Positions 1 to 7,976 of a stretch of 35,649 nt of DNA are shown here, piece after piece. This stretch comes from Candidatus Aminicenantota bacterium (GTDB taxonomy: Bacteria > Acidobacteriota > Aminicenantia > Aminicenantales > Saccharicenantaceae). Position 1 is the stretch's first letter. Every line of letters begins with the position of its first letter. Made by a program: the position numbers and the translations under genes. The notes beneath the pieces are model-generated. The model saw nothing but the letters and a program-made list of their open reading frames with translations, ran no database searches and had not been told where the DNA came from. The DNA is taken from contig JABLWX010000021.1 in NCBI GenBank assembly GCA_013178315.1, positions 1-35,649 on the forward strand, in the 5' to 3' direction.

Positions 1-1
1 T

Positions 2-1213
2 GACGGTTCTTCGGTCGAAGGGTTCGTCCGGATTGAAGAAAGCGACCTGGTCATCGTCCCCGACCCCAGGACTTTTAGGGTTTTCCCCTGGACCTACCAG
101 GGTTTCGACCCGGCCATTACCTGGAGAGAAGCTATAATGTTCGGCGACATTTACCAGCCGGACGGGAATCACTACCCTGGCGACAGCCGCTACGTGCTGA
201 AAAGAACCCTGGAAAGGATGAAGTCCGAATTCGGTTTTGCCGATTTCAAGTGTGGCCCGGAGATGGAATTCTTCATCTTCCCAGACGACCAGACCCCCGT
301 TCCGACTGACTCCGGCGGTTATTTCTTTGCCGGCCGGCATGGCGAAGTCCGGAAAGAAATCCAGCTCCTGCTTAAAAAAATGGGCATCGAATCCGAATAC
401 GATCACCACGAGGTGGCTCACGGCCAGCACGAAATCGACCTCCGGTACCAGAACGCCCTGGACATGGCTGATATCGTCATGGTCTTCAGGTACATGGCCA
501 AAAAAGTGGCCAGGATGCACGAGCTATACCTGACCTTCATGCCCAAGCCCATTAACGGCCAGAACGGCAGCGGCATGCACGTCCATCAGTCCCTCTGGAG
601 AAACGGCCACAACGCTTTCTTCGAAAAAGATGCACCCTACCACCTGTCGTCCGAGGCCAGGCACTACACTGCCGGCATCATCCATCACGCCCGGGAGATC
701 TGCGCCATTTTCAGCCAGTGGATTAATTCATACAAGAGATTGATCGAAGGGTACGAGGCTCCGGTCTACATCGCCTGGGGACAGAAAAACCGTTCGGCCT
801 ATATCCGAGTCCCGGAGTACCAGCCGGGCAAGGAAAAGGCCACCCGGATCGAGCTGCGCTCTCCCGACCCGGGCTGCAACATTTACCTGGCCCTGGCCAC
901 CATGCTGGCTGCCGGCCTGGACGGGATAAAAAACCGCCTGGAACTGCCCGGGCCGGTCGAGGAGAACATATACCACATGAGCAACAGCAAGCAGAAGAAG
1001 GCTGGAATCCAGGTCTTACCCAGAAACCTGCAGGAAGCAGTCCGGCTGGTGGAAAAGAGCCAGCTGGTCCGCGAAACCCTGGGCGAACAACTGCATGAAA
1101 AATTCATAGCCAACAAGAGAAAGGAAATCGAGGACTATCTCCAGAACGTCCCGGATGAGTTTGACAAGCAGGTCTGTCCTTACGAAATTAAGCGTTACCT
1201 GCCGATGCTCTGA
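2..1213 (+). CDS. glnA: Glutamine synthetase, class I (5' end outside window)
   Basis: Catalyses ATP-dependent condensation of ammonium with glutamate to glutamine in the cytosol. The frame is open from base 2, so the gene is truncated by the window edge; 403 residues are visible and, by comparison with class I enzymes of about 440-450 residues, roughly 50-60 N-terminal residues are missing. Visible family motifs include DGSSVEGF at the very start, GPEMEFF, the ATP-site segment NGSGMHVHQSLW, the NRSAYIRVP segment and RIELRSPDPGCN. Where adenylylated enzymes have the NLYDLP tyrosine context, this protein reads NIYHMS, as in non-adenylylated GSI-alpha enzymes, so adenylylation control is unlikely. 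The next gene is convergent. A glutamate-synthase-like operon lies about 1.8 kb downstream, which suggests a shared nitrogen-assimilation neighbourhood, but they are not one operon. Confidence 0.96.
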   Translation, partial: DGSSVEGFVRIEESDLVIVPDPRTFRVFPWTYQGFDPAITWREAIMFGDIYQPDGNHYPGDSRYVLKRTLERMKSEFGFADFKCGPEMEFFIFPDDQTPVPTDSGGYFFAGRHGEVRKEIQLLLKKMGIESEYDHHEVAHGQHEIDLRYQNALDMADIVMVFRYMAKKVARMHELYLTFMPKPINGQNGSGMHVHQSLWRNGHNAFFEKDAPYHLSSEARHYTAGIIHHAREICAIFSQWINSYKRLIEGYEAPVYIAWGQKNRSAYIRVPEYQPGKEKATRIELRSPDPGCNIYLALATMLAAGLDGIKNRLELPGPVEENIYHMSNSKQKKAGIQVLPRNLQEAVRLVEKSQLVRETLGEQLHEKFIANKRKEIEDYLQNVPDEFDKQVCPYEIKRYLPML

Positions 1214-1447
1214 GTTGCTACCAGGGGCACGGGACCGGGTGCGGCGATTATTTCTGGCTGAAATCCGGGTTCAACGTAATATTAAAGACATCAAGGTTCT
1301 TCAGCCTTTAATCCCCGTTCTCAATTGATTCTTATTGCCCGCCCCAGAATGGCCGGCCCGGGAAAGTATCAGGGCCATATAAATTTGCACATTTTTTAAC
1401 CGCCCCGCAGTCTGGCTGAATAGCTGTGCCCAAGAAGGATGGCGATC

Positions 1448-2554
1448 TTACTCGAGATCCCGGTAAGAGGTATTTCTGACCGTCCCGACCATGGCCCAGA
1501 AATTTTCCAGCGGAACGTCGAGCTGCAGATGGTGGGTGGGCCCGATTATGAGTCCGCCCTGCCGGCCCACAGATCTGAGCCTATCCAGGACCTCACTTCT
1601 GACTTCATCCGGCGTTCCAAAAGGCAGGGTATACTGCAGGTCCAGTGTCCCCCAGAAACAGAGGCGGTCGCCGAATTCCCTCTTGAGCCGGGCCGGATCC
1701 ATGGACCGGGGCTGAACCGGGTTGAGAACATCCAGTCCGATTTCCACCAGGTCCGGGATTATCGGATAAATATTCCCGTCCGAGTGGTAGGCAATCTTAA
1801 TAGCCGGGTTAATCTTTTTCAGGGTGGCGATAATCTCGGCCATCCGAGGCTTCAGGAATCTTCGCCAGTGAGCCGGGGAAATCAGCATCCGGTCCTGGGC
1901 CCCGACATCATCGCCCAGCCAGATCATATCCACCCCCAGCCCGGCCAGGTTTCTGGCCACCTGCAGATGATACCTAAAGGGAATATCAAACAGCCTGTCC
2001 ACCAGCTCCGGGTCTCTTACCATGTCCAGTAGCGTCCGCTCCAGCCCCCTCAAAGCCCAGGCGGTTTCAAAAATGGTGGTCACCACCACCCCTACTATCC
2101 AGTATTCCTCACCGAATTGTTCAACAGTCCTCCGGGCCTCGGCATAGAGCTCCGGTCGGTCGGGGTCGGGTGCCCGGTAGGAGTCAATGGCCCTGTCATC
2201 GGCCAACGGGTGACCAACGATTTCGGTATAACGCCCCCGGCCGAACCTGGTTTCGTACTCCACGTTTCGCCAGCCCACGCCCCATTCATCCACGTAGGAC
2301 AGGCCATCCTGGCTGTACAGGCCGGTGGCATAATAAGAATTGGCCCAGCCAACTGAAGTCAGAAGAAGGTCGCAGCCGGTTAGCCGTTCCAGGAGGTAAC
2401 TGTTGCCCCGGCCATGGGGGTTGTGGGCTTCCGGGCCCAATCTCAGGGATTCCCTAAGCCGGTCGGCAAATTCTGGAGTGAAGCTCAACTGCAGCGGACA
2501 TCTATCCGGCTCCTCGTGGCTCAGGGCCAGCCTGACCCTTTCCCTGGGTTTCAT
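1448..2554 (-). CDS. Uroporphyrinogen decarboxylase (URO-D) family protein
   Basis: A 368-residue protein on the minus strand starting MKPRERVRLALSHEEPDR, the typical opening of URO-D superfamily members. Later family-like segments are the WLGDDVGAQ and ISPAHWRRFLKPR region, IAYHSDGNI near residue 255, and GLDVLNPVQP followed by FWGTLDLQ. The superfamily includes true HemE and corrinoid methyltransferases of the MtaA/MtbA type. The HSDGN and LNPVQP signature fits the latter or uncharacterised paralogues better than HemE, and no corrinoid protein or haem gene sits next to it, so the substrate is unknown. A GAAGAGAG ribosome site precedes the ATG on the minus strand, and a TATAAT hexamer (minus strand, 2574-2579) lies just upstream. 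It is convergent with glnA and apparently monocistronic. Confidence 0.85.
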   Translation of the reverse strand: MKPRERVRLALSHEEPDRCPLQLSFTPEFADRLRESLRLGPEAHNPHGRGNSYLLERLTGCDLLLTSVGWANSYYATGLYSQDGLSYVDEWGVGWRNVEYETRFGRGRYTEIVGHPLADDRAIDSYRAPDPDRPELYAEARRTVEQFGEEYWIVGVVVTTIFETAWALRGLERTLLDMVRDPELVDRLFDIPFRYHLQVARNLAGLGVDMIWLGDDVGAQDRMLISPAHWRRFLKPRMAEIIATLKKINPAIKIAYHSDGNIYPIIPDLVEIGLDVLNPVQPRSMDPARLKREFGDRLCFWGTLDLQYTLPFGTPDEVRSEVLDRLRSVGRQGGLIIGPTHHLQLDVPLENFWAMVGTVRNTSYRDLE

Positions 2555-2766
2555 GAATCTCTCTTCATAGAAAATTATATTAATTTCTCGGCCTGCCGCC
2601 AGCTGAACATGTCCTCAAGCTTAAATTACAAGATTATGATTTGACCTTTACAGCTCTCCGGCTTCTGTTCTCAACCCTGCTGGCCCGCTTAAAATATTCA
2701 CCGGTCTTCCTTAATATCATTTAATCAAATCCTTTAATACCATTCCCCATTATTGAAAAATTTTTC

Positions 2767-2796
2767 TTGACAATCATTTTCCAGCTCATATATAAA
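2767..2796 (+). promoter_or_regulatory. Sigma70-like promoter of the redox/glutamate-synthase-like operon
   Basis: A perfect -35 TTGACA at 2767-2772 is followed after 16 bp by TATATA (2789-2794), or after 18 bp by TATAAA (2791-2796). It lies about 230 bp upstream of the first gene, implying a long untranslated leader. Confidence 0.6.
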
Positions 2797-2835
2797 AAAA
2801 TCTTATCATTAGGGTATTATAGGTTAAGAAGGAGT

Positions 2836-2870
2836 TATACATTATTACCAGTCTTGCTGGTTGGTGTATA
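2836..2870 (+). promoter_or_regulatory. Imperfect hairpin in the 5' leader
   Basis: ACCAG (2847-2851) pairs with CTGGT (2857-2861) around a TCTTG loop. An outer TATAC/GTATA pairing (2836-2840 with 2866-2870) closes the stem across an internal loop. It could be a leader structure, but it matches no riboswitch class I recognise. Confidence 0.3.
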
Positions 2871-3021
2871 TCATTAGATTGGGAATTTCCATCCATCCCC
2901 GCCTGCATTCCGGTCCGCAACCGCGATGACCTGACCGTGATTCATTCAAGAAGGGTGTTGCTCATTCATTCCACCTGGAAGGGCTTTATTAAAAACAATT
3001 CCATAAAAAGGGAGGCCTGTT

Positions 3022-3495
3022 TTGAGTGTTCATCAAACCATCAACCTGGATAGCCTCCAGGAAATAGTGGAAAGGCACGGTTATAACAAGAACAAGCTGA
3101 TTGCCATCCTCCAGGACATCCAGGCCGTTTATCATTATTTGCCGGCAGAGGCCCTGAAGACCCTCTCCAAGTTGCTGAAAATTCCGCTGATTGACATTAT
3201 CTCCGTGGCCACCTTTTACCGGGCCTTCAGCCTGACCCCCAAGGGCCGGCACGTGGCTACCGTCTGCATGGGTACGGCCTGTCACGTCCGCGGGGCTCCA
3301 AAAATCCTGGAAGAGTTTGAACGTCAGCTCAACATTCGCCGGGGAGAGACCACCGAAGACGGCGAATGGTCGCTGGAAACCGTGGCCTGCCTGGGCTGCT
3401 GCGCCATCGGCCCGGTGGTAGTGGTCGACGGCGACTACCATGCCCATACCAGCATCAGGAAAGTCCCCACCATCCTCGGCAGGTACCGAAAGTGA
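3022..3495 (+). CDS. NuoE/HndA-like [2Fe-2S] thioredoxin-fold subunit
   Basis: A 157-residue electron-transfer subunit resembling NuoE of complex I and the small subunits of NAD-linked hydrogenases and formate dehydrogenases. Four cysteines in NuoE spacing (C82 and C87, then C123 and C127) should bind one [2Fe-2S] cluster. The N-terminal helical part (YNKNKLIAILQDIQ, then VATFYRAFSLTPKG) is family-like. The start is TTG at 3022, chosen because GGAGG at 3011-3015 is 6 bases upstream. It is the first gene of a co-directional operon with NuoF-like and HoxU-like genes. No membrane subunits of complex I occur nearby, so it belongs to a soluble NAD(P)H-linked module. Confidence 0.9.
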   Translation: MSVHQTINLDSLQEIVERHGYNKNKLIAILQDIQAVYHYLPAEALKTLSKLLKIPLIDIISVATFYRAFSLTPKGRHVATVCMGTACHVRGAPKILEEFERQLNIRRGETTEDGEWSLETVACLGCCAIGPVVVVDGDYHAHTSIRKVPTILGRYRK

Positions 3496-3503
3496 GGCCG
3501 GCC

Positions 3504-5411
3504 ATGAAACGGATAAAAAAATTCAAAAATGTAGAAGAGCTCAAAAAGGCCATAGAACAACAGGAAGCCGCCCGCCAGCAGGAAAAGAAGAAGAGGGTCA
3601 TCGTGGTCTCCTCCGGAACCTGCGGGCAGGCCCGCGGCTCGCTCAAGGTCATCGAGGCCCTGAAAAAGGCTCTCCGGGAAGAGGGCCTGAAGGACCAGGT
3701 GGCCATCCGCATCACCGGCTGTCACGGGTTCTGCGAGGCCGAGCCTAACCTCATCATCTACCCGGACCGGATTTTTTACCAAAAACTGACCCCGCCCGAT
3801 GTCCGGACCATAGTCAAGGAGACCCTGGTCGAAGGCCGGGTGGTGGAAAAATTCCTGCACCGGGACCCGCTCACCAAAGAACGGGCCTGGTACGAGAACG
3901 AGATCCCCTTCTACCAGAAGCAGAAGAGAATCGTTCTGGGCGACAATGTCTTTGTCGACCCGACCAGCCTGCTGGAATACCTGGCCATCGGCGGCTTCCG
4001 GCCGTTTATCAAGGCCCTGACCAGGATGAAGCCCGAAGAAATCATCCAGACAGTCAAACAATCAGGGCTTCGGGGCCGGGGCGGCGCCGGCTTTCCCACC
4101 GGCCTGAAGTGGGAAGCCACCCGCCGCGCGCCCGGCGACATCAAGTACATCATCTGCAACGGTGACGAAGGCGACCCCGGAGCCTACATGGACCGGAGCG
4201 TTCTCGAGGGCAACCCTTACCGGGTCCTGGAAGGCATGATGATTGGAGCCCTGGCCATCGGGGCTCGCGAGGGTTACCTTTACGTGCGCGACGAATATCC
4301 CCTGGCCGTCCGCCACGTGACCCTGGCCCTGGAACAGCTGTACAAGGCCGGGCTGCTCGGAGAAAAAATCCTGGGCACCGATTTCAGCCTCGACCTGCAC
4401 CTGGCCAAGGGAGCCGGGGCCTTTGTCTGCGGCGAGGAAACAGCCCTGATAGCCTCAATCGAAGGCCGGGTGGGTGAACCCCGCCAGAGACCACCCTTCC
4501 CCGCCCAGAAGGGCCTGTGGCGAAAGCCCACCTGCATCAACAACGTCGAAACCTGGGCCAACATTCCTTTAATTATGCTGAACGGTGCCGACTGGTTCTC
4601 CAGCATCGGAACCAGTGGCAGCAAGGGCACCAAGATCTTCTCCCTGGTCGGGAAGATAAACAACACCGGCCTGGTGGAAGTGCCCATGGGCATCACCCTG
4701 CGAGAGATAATCTACGACATCGGGGGCGGGATACCGGAGGGCAAAGCCTTCAAGGCGGTCCAGACCGGGGGACCATCTGGTGGCTGCCTGCCGGCCTCCA
4801 TGCTGGACCAGATCATCGATTACGAATCCCTGACCGCGGCCGGCTCCATCATGGGTTCGGGTGGAATGATCGTCATGGACGAGAAGACCTGCATGGTCGA
4901 CGTGGCCAAGTACTTTCTCAACTTCCTGCGCGACGAAAGCTGCGGCAAATGCATCTCCTGCCGGGAAGGGACCCAGAGGATGTGGGAAATCGTCAGGGAC
5001 ATAACCGAGGGCCTGGGCCAGCCGGGAGACCTGGAATTGCTGGAAGAACTGGCCCTGGCCACCAAGGAGGCTTCGATGTGCGGCCTGGGTCAGACCGCGG
5101 CCAACCCGGTCCTGTCCACCCTGAGGTACTTCCGCGATGAATACGAAGCCCACATCTACGAGAAGCGCTGCCCGGCCGGGGTCTGCAAGAACCTCATCCG
5201 CTACGCGGTCATCCCCGAAAAATGCACCGGCTGCGAGGCCTGCAAGCGGGCCTGCCCGACCGGGGCCATCCAGGGTACCAGGAAGGATGTCCACCTGATT
5301 CTCTACGATAAGTGCATCAAGTGTGGAGCCTGCCTGGAAGCCTGCCGGTTCGAGGCCATCGAGGCCCAGCGCGAAGAGGCCATAACCATCGTCAGGGAGG
5401 TGAAGCCATGA
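3504..5411 (+). CDS. NuoF/HndC-like NADH-binding FMN iron-sulfur subunit
   Basis: A 635-residue flavoprotein expected to oxidise NAD(P)H and pass electrons to iron-sulfur centres. Domains in order: an N-terminal thioredoxin-like segment with C40, C73 and C77 (the usual fourth cysteine is not obvious); a NuoF core with GRGGAGFPTG at 191-200 and NGDEGDPGAY for FMN/NADH; an SLBB-like region; a [4Fe-4S] site in ESCGKCISCREGT with a later cysteine in SMCGLGQ; and a C-terminal pair of [4Fe-4S] ferredoxin motifs (CTGCEACKRACP and CIKCGACLEACR). This architecture matches soluble hydrogenase/formate dehydrogenase subunits more than NuoF of complex I. The reading frame is open from 3366, but ATG 3504 lies 8 bases after the previous stop and gives the family N-terminus. 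It overlaps the next gene by 4 bases. Confidence 0.92.
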   Translation: MKRIKKFKNVEELKKAIEQQEAARQQEKKKRVIVVSSGTCGQARGSLKVIEALKKALREEGLKDQVAIRITGCHGFCEAEPNLIIYPDRIFYQKLTPPDVRTIVKETLVEGRVVEKFLHRDPLTKERAWYENEIPFYQKQKRIVLGDNVFVDPTSLLEYLAIGGFRPFIKALTRMKPEEIIQTVKQSGLRGRGGAGFPTGLKWEATRRAPGDIKYIICNGDEGDPGAYMDRSVLEGNPYRVLEGMMIGALAIGAREGYLYVRDEYPLAVRHVTLALEQLYKAGLLGEKILGTDFSLDLHLAKGAGAFVCGEETALIASIEGRVGEPRQRPPFPAQKGLWRKPTCINNVETWANIPLIMLNGADWFSSIGTSGSKGTKIFSLVGKINNTGLVEVPMGITLREIIYDIGGGIPEGKAFKAVQTGGPSGGCLPASMLDQIIDYESLTAAGSIMGSGGMIVMDEKTCMVDVAKYFLNFLRDESCGKCISCREGTQRMWEIVRDITEGLGQPGDLELLEELALATKEASMCGLGQTAANPVLSTLRYFRDEYEAHIYEKRCPAGVCKNLIRYAVIPEKCTGCEACKRACPTGAIQGTRKDVHLILYDKCIKCGACLEACRFEAIEAQREEAITIVREVKP

Positions 5412-6091
5412 TCACCATGAAAATCAACGGAGTGGAAGTCAAGGCCGAAGAAGGCTGGACCATCCTGGAAACGGCCAGGTTCTACGGCCTGGAAATTCCC
5501 ACCCTCTGCCACCACGAAGGGCTGACTCCCTACGGCGGCTGCCGCCTCTGCCTGGTGGAAATAGGAGAAGGGCCAAGGGCCAAGCTGGTCTCTTCCTGCA
5601 CCTACCCGGCCGAAGAAGGCCTGGTGGTGCACACCGACACCAAAAGAGTGGTCCAGGCCCGGCGGATGATGATCGAGCTGATGCTGTCGGTGGCTCCCTA
5701 CTCCAAGGTAATCCAGGACCTGGCCTCGAAATTCGGAGTCACCAGGATGCGCTTCAAGATTCGCAACGAAGAATGCATCCTGTGCGGGCTGTGCGTCCGG
5801 ATGTGCGAGGAGCAGATGGACGGCAAAGCCATAGGCTTTCAGAACCGTGGCTACCAGAGGAAAATCTCCACGCCCTTTGACCTCAGGTCGGAAGAATGCC
5901 GCCTGTGCGGGGGCTGCATCTACATCTGCCCCGCCTGCCAGTTGCGCTGCCAGGGACCGCAGGCCGAAACGGCCATCTGCAATGCCTGCCTGACCATGGA
6001 GCCCACCTGCCTGGATTTTTACGACGAGCTCCAGTGCTGGATGTATGATGCCGGCCGCTGCGGCACCTGCGTCCGGGAGAAAAAATCATGA
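5408..6091 (+). CDS. HoxU/NuoG-N-like iron-sulfur protein with extra cysteine tail
   Basis: A 227-residue iron-sulfur protein. Residues 1-75 are a plant-type [2Fe-2S] ferredoxin domain (C34, C45, C48, C64). The segment that in NuoG carries the His-Cys [4Fe-4S] ligands (here about 92-115) has no cysteine, so that cluster appears absent. A first [4Fe-4S] motif follows (C123, C126, C129, C133), then C164, C167, C170 and C174, then a cysteine-rich tail with C177, C181, C191, C194, C201, C210, C218 and C221. No molybdenum or H-cluster domain is fused, so it is an electron relay. ATG at 5408 overlaps the previous stop as ATGA, indicating translational coupling. The likely partner is the FMN glutamate-synthase-like protein encoded next. 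Confidence 0.85.
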   Translation: MITMKINGVEVKAEEGWTILETARFYGLEIPTLCHHEGLTPYGGCRLCLVEIGEGPRAKLVSSCTYPAEEGLVVHTDTKRVVQARRMMIELMLSVAPYSKVIQDLASKFGVTRMRFKIRNEECILCGLCVRMCEEQMDGKAIGFQNRGYQRKISTPFDLRSEECRLCGGCIYICPACQLRCQGPQAETAICNACLTMEPTCLDFYDELQCWMYDAGRCGTCVREKKS

Positions 6092-6145
6092 CTTTAACCA
6101 TAGATTCATCATTAAACTCAACCAAGGGAAAAAGGAGGTAAAACC

Positions 6146-7723
6146 ATGACCTTTACAAAAATCAACAGGAGCGCAGCCACCTTAACCAAGAATAGAACCG
6201 AGGGTTCCATCAGTCCCTTCAGCGGGATGTGTGTGACCTGCGTGGATGGCTGTATCGGGATGTGCGAAATCGGAAAATCGGCCTACCGCGGCACCGAGGT
6301 CCTCTACCCCCAGCCATTCGGCCTGATCACCGCGGCCGCCGAAAAGGATTACCCGGTTGACCTGTCTCATTTCAACATCATGGGCACGGCCGCCGGGGCC
6401 TGGGGGGTGCCGGCCGACAGCGACCTGGCCACCTTTGAAAAGGTGACGATCGAAACGGCCATCGGCCATGACAAGGGAATCAAGCTGCGGGTGCCTTTCG
6501 TCATCTCCGGCATGGGCTCCACCAACGTGGCCAAGCAGAACTGGGCCGGCCTGGCCACCGGGGCGGCCATCTCCGGCGCCATCCTGACCGTCGGGGAAAA
6601 TGTCTGCGGCATGGATGAGGAAGCCGAAATAAAGAACGGAAGGGTGGTCCGCTCACCCGACATGGAAATGCGGGTCCGCTCCTTCCAGAACTGGTACGAC
6701 GGTTACGGAACGGTCGTGGTTCAGGCCAACGTGGAAGACACCAGGCTGGGTGTCCAGGAATACGTGATCGAGAAGCTGGGCGTCCAGGTCGTCGAACTGA
6801 AATGGGGCCAGGGTGCCAAGGACATCGGCGGCGAGGTTAAGATCAAGTCGCTGAAGAAAGCCCAGGAACTGAAAAGACGGGGCTACATCGTCCTGCCCGA
6901 CCCGGAAGACCCCCTGGTCATCCAGGCCTTTGAAAAGGGCAGCTTCAAGGAATTCGAACGTCACAGCCGGCTGGGCATGGTGGAAGAAGAGGGCTTCATG
7001 AAACGGGTGGAAGAGCTCAGAAAGGCCGGGGCCAAGTACGTCTTCCTAAAGACCGGCGCCTACCGTCCGGCCGACCTGGCCCGGGCGGTCAAGTACGCTT
7101 CCAAGGCCAGGATCGACATGCTGACCGTGGACGGGGCCGGCGGCGGAACCGGCATGAGCCCCTGGCGGATGATGAACGAGTGGGGCATTCCGGGAGTGGA
7201 AATCTGGTCGCTGACCTATAAATACGCCGATTACCTGGCCAAGAAGGGCGAATACGTTCCGGATATCGTCTTTGCCGGCGGCATAACCTTTGAAGACCAG
7301 ATCTTCAAGGCCATTGCCCTGGGCGCTCCCTTCGTCAAGGCCGTGGGCATGGCCCGCTCGCCCCTGGCCGCGGCCATGGTCGGTAAGACCATCGGCAGCC
7401 GCATCAAGGACGGCCAGATCCCGGTCTACGTGGAAAGGTTCGGAAACAGCGTTGAAGAAATCTTCATCACCGCTCCCGAGCTCAAGAAGAGGTTCGGCGA
7501 GAGGTTCAACGAGCTGCCACCCGGGGCCATCGGAGTTTACACCTACTTCAAGAGGCTGAACCAGGGCCTGAGGCAGCTGATGGCCGGGGCCAGGAAGTTC
7601 TCCCTGGGCTACATCACCCGGGATGACATCGGGGCCCTGACCATGGAAGCCGCCCGCATCAGCGGCATCAAGTACATCCAGGACATCGACAAAGAGGAAG
7701 TGGATAAGATCCTCAATTCCTGA
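6146..7723 (+). CDS. FMN-binding glutamate synthase-like (GltB central domain) protein
   Basis: A 525-residue protein related to the FMN/synthase domain of GltB, which reduces 2-iminoglutarate to glutamate. Family-like segments are GTAAGAWGVPADSD, KWGQGAKDIGGEVK, the DGAGGGTGMSPW loop around residue 335, and FAGGITFEDQIFKAIALGA. The cysteine cluster that normally binds [3Fe-4S] after ALG is missing: the text reads ALGAPFVKAVGMARS. Instead the N-terminus carries C29, C32, C36 and C40 (CX2CX3CX3C), a plausible alternative cluster site. No glutaminase domain and no GltB C-terminal beta-helix are present. AAAGGAGGT at 6131-6139 fixes ATG 6146. Its position after the NADH module suggests NADH, flavin and FeS electrons feed this FMN domain. 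It could be an ammonia-dependent glutamate synthase or an amino-acid oxidoreductase of other specificity. Confidence 0.85.
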   Translation: MTFTKINRSAATLTKNRTEGSISPFSGMCVTCVDGCIGMCEIGKSAYRGTEVLYPQPFGLITAAAEKDYPVDLSHFNIMGTAAGAWGVPADSDLATFEKVTIETAIGHDKGIKLRVPFVISGMGSTNVAKQNWAGLATGAAISGAILTVGENVCGMDEEAEIKNGRVVRSPDMEMRVRSFQNWYDGYGTVVVQANVEDTRLGVQEYVIEKLGVQVVELKWGQGAKDIGGEVKIKSLKKAQELKRRGYIVLPDPEDPLVIQAFEKGSFKEFERHSRLGMVEEEGFMKRVEELRKAGAKYVFLKTGAYRPADLARAVKYASKARIDMLTVDGAGGGTGMSPWRMMNEWGIPGVEIWSLTYKYADYLAKKGEYVPDIVFAGGITFEDQIFKAIALGAPFVKAVGMARSPLAAAMVGKTIGSRIKDGQIPVYVERFGNSVEEIFITAPELKKRFGERFNELPPGAIGVYTYFKRLNQGLRQLMAGARKFSLGYITRDDIGALTMEAARISGIKYIQDIDKEEVDKILNS

Positions 7724-7751
7724 TTCCTCTTTTCCTATCAACCAAAAGGCT

Positions 7752-7787
7752 GAGCCTGACCCGAACAGGGCCAGGCTCGCTTTTTTT
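7752..7787 (+). terminator. Rho-independent terminator of the redox operon
   Basis: An 11-bp stem (7752-7762 with 7768-7778) has one A/C mismatch and a 5-base GAACA loop. It is followed by GC and seven T residues (7781-7787), 28 bases after the stop of the glutamate-synthase-like gene. Confidence 0.92.
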
Positions 7788-7976
7788 CAGGGCAAGCGGC
7801 CAGCATTTTCACCTTCAAGAACTTCATTTCTTAGAAGGTTAAGGCTATAAGTTGTGTCAACTTTTCGGGTTTAATTCGGCCGCGTGCTCACAAATGACAT
7901 ATTATCTGGCCCAAAACTTCCCCCGGCATAGACTTATGCCCTGTTCTTGTGGTATAAGAAAATGACCTGAAAGAAG

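Larger units (their letters stand above)
2555..3021. other. Divergent intergenic region, 467 bp
   Basis: No credible coding sequence was seen. The region is AT-rich compared with its flanks and separates two divergent transcripts. It holds a minus-strand TATAAT close to the URO-D gene, a plus-strand sigma70-like promoter (2767-2794) and an imperfect hairpin in the presumed leader of the redox operon (2836-2870). Nothing else was recognised between 2870 and the ribosome binding site at 3011. Confidence 0.6.

Noticed and set aside
3022..6091. Respiratory complex I
   Set aside because: Only the NADH-input subunits are present; there are no quinone-site (NuoB/C/D/H/I) or pump subunits nearby.
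3022..6091. Electron-bifurcating hydrogenase (Hnd/Hyd type)
   Set aside because: The HoxU-like protein ends at 227 residues with no H-cluster domain, and the next gene is a GltB-like flavoprotein.
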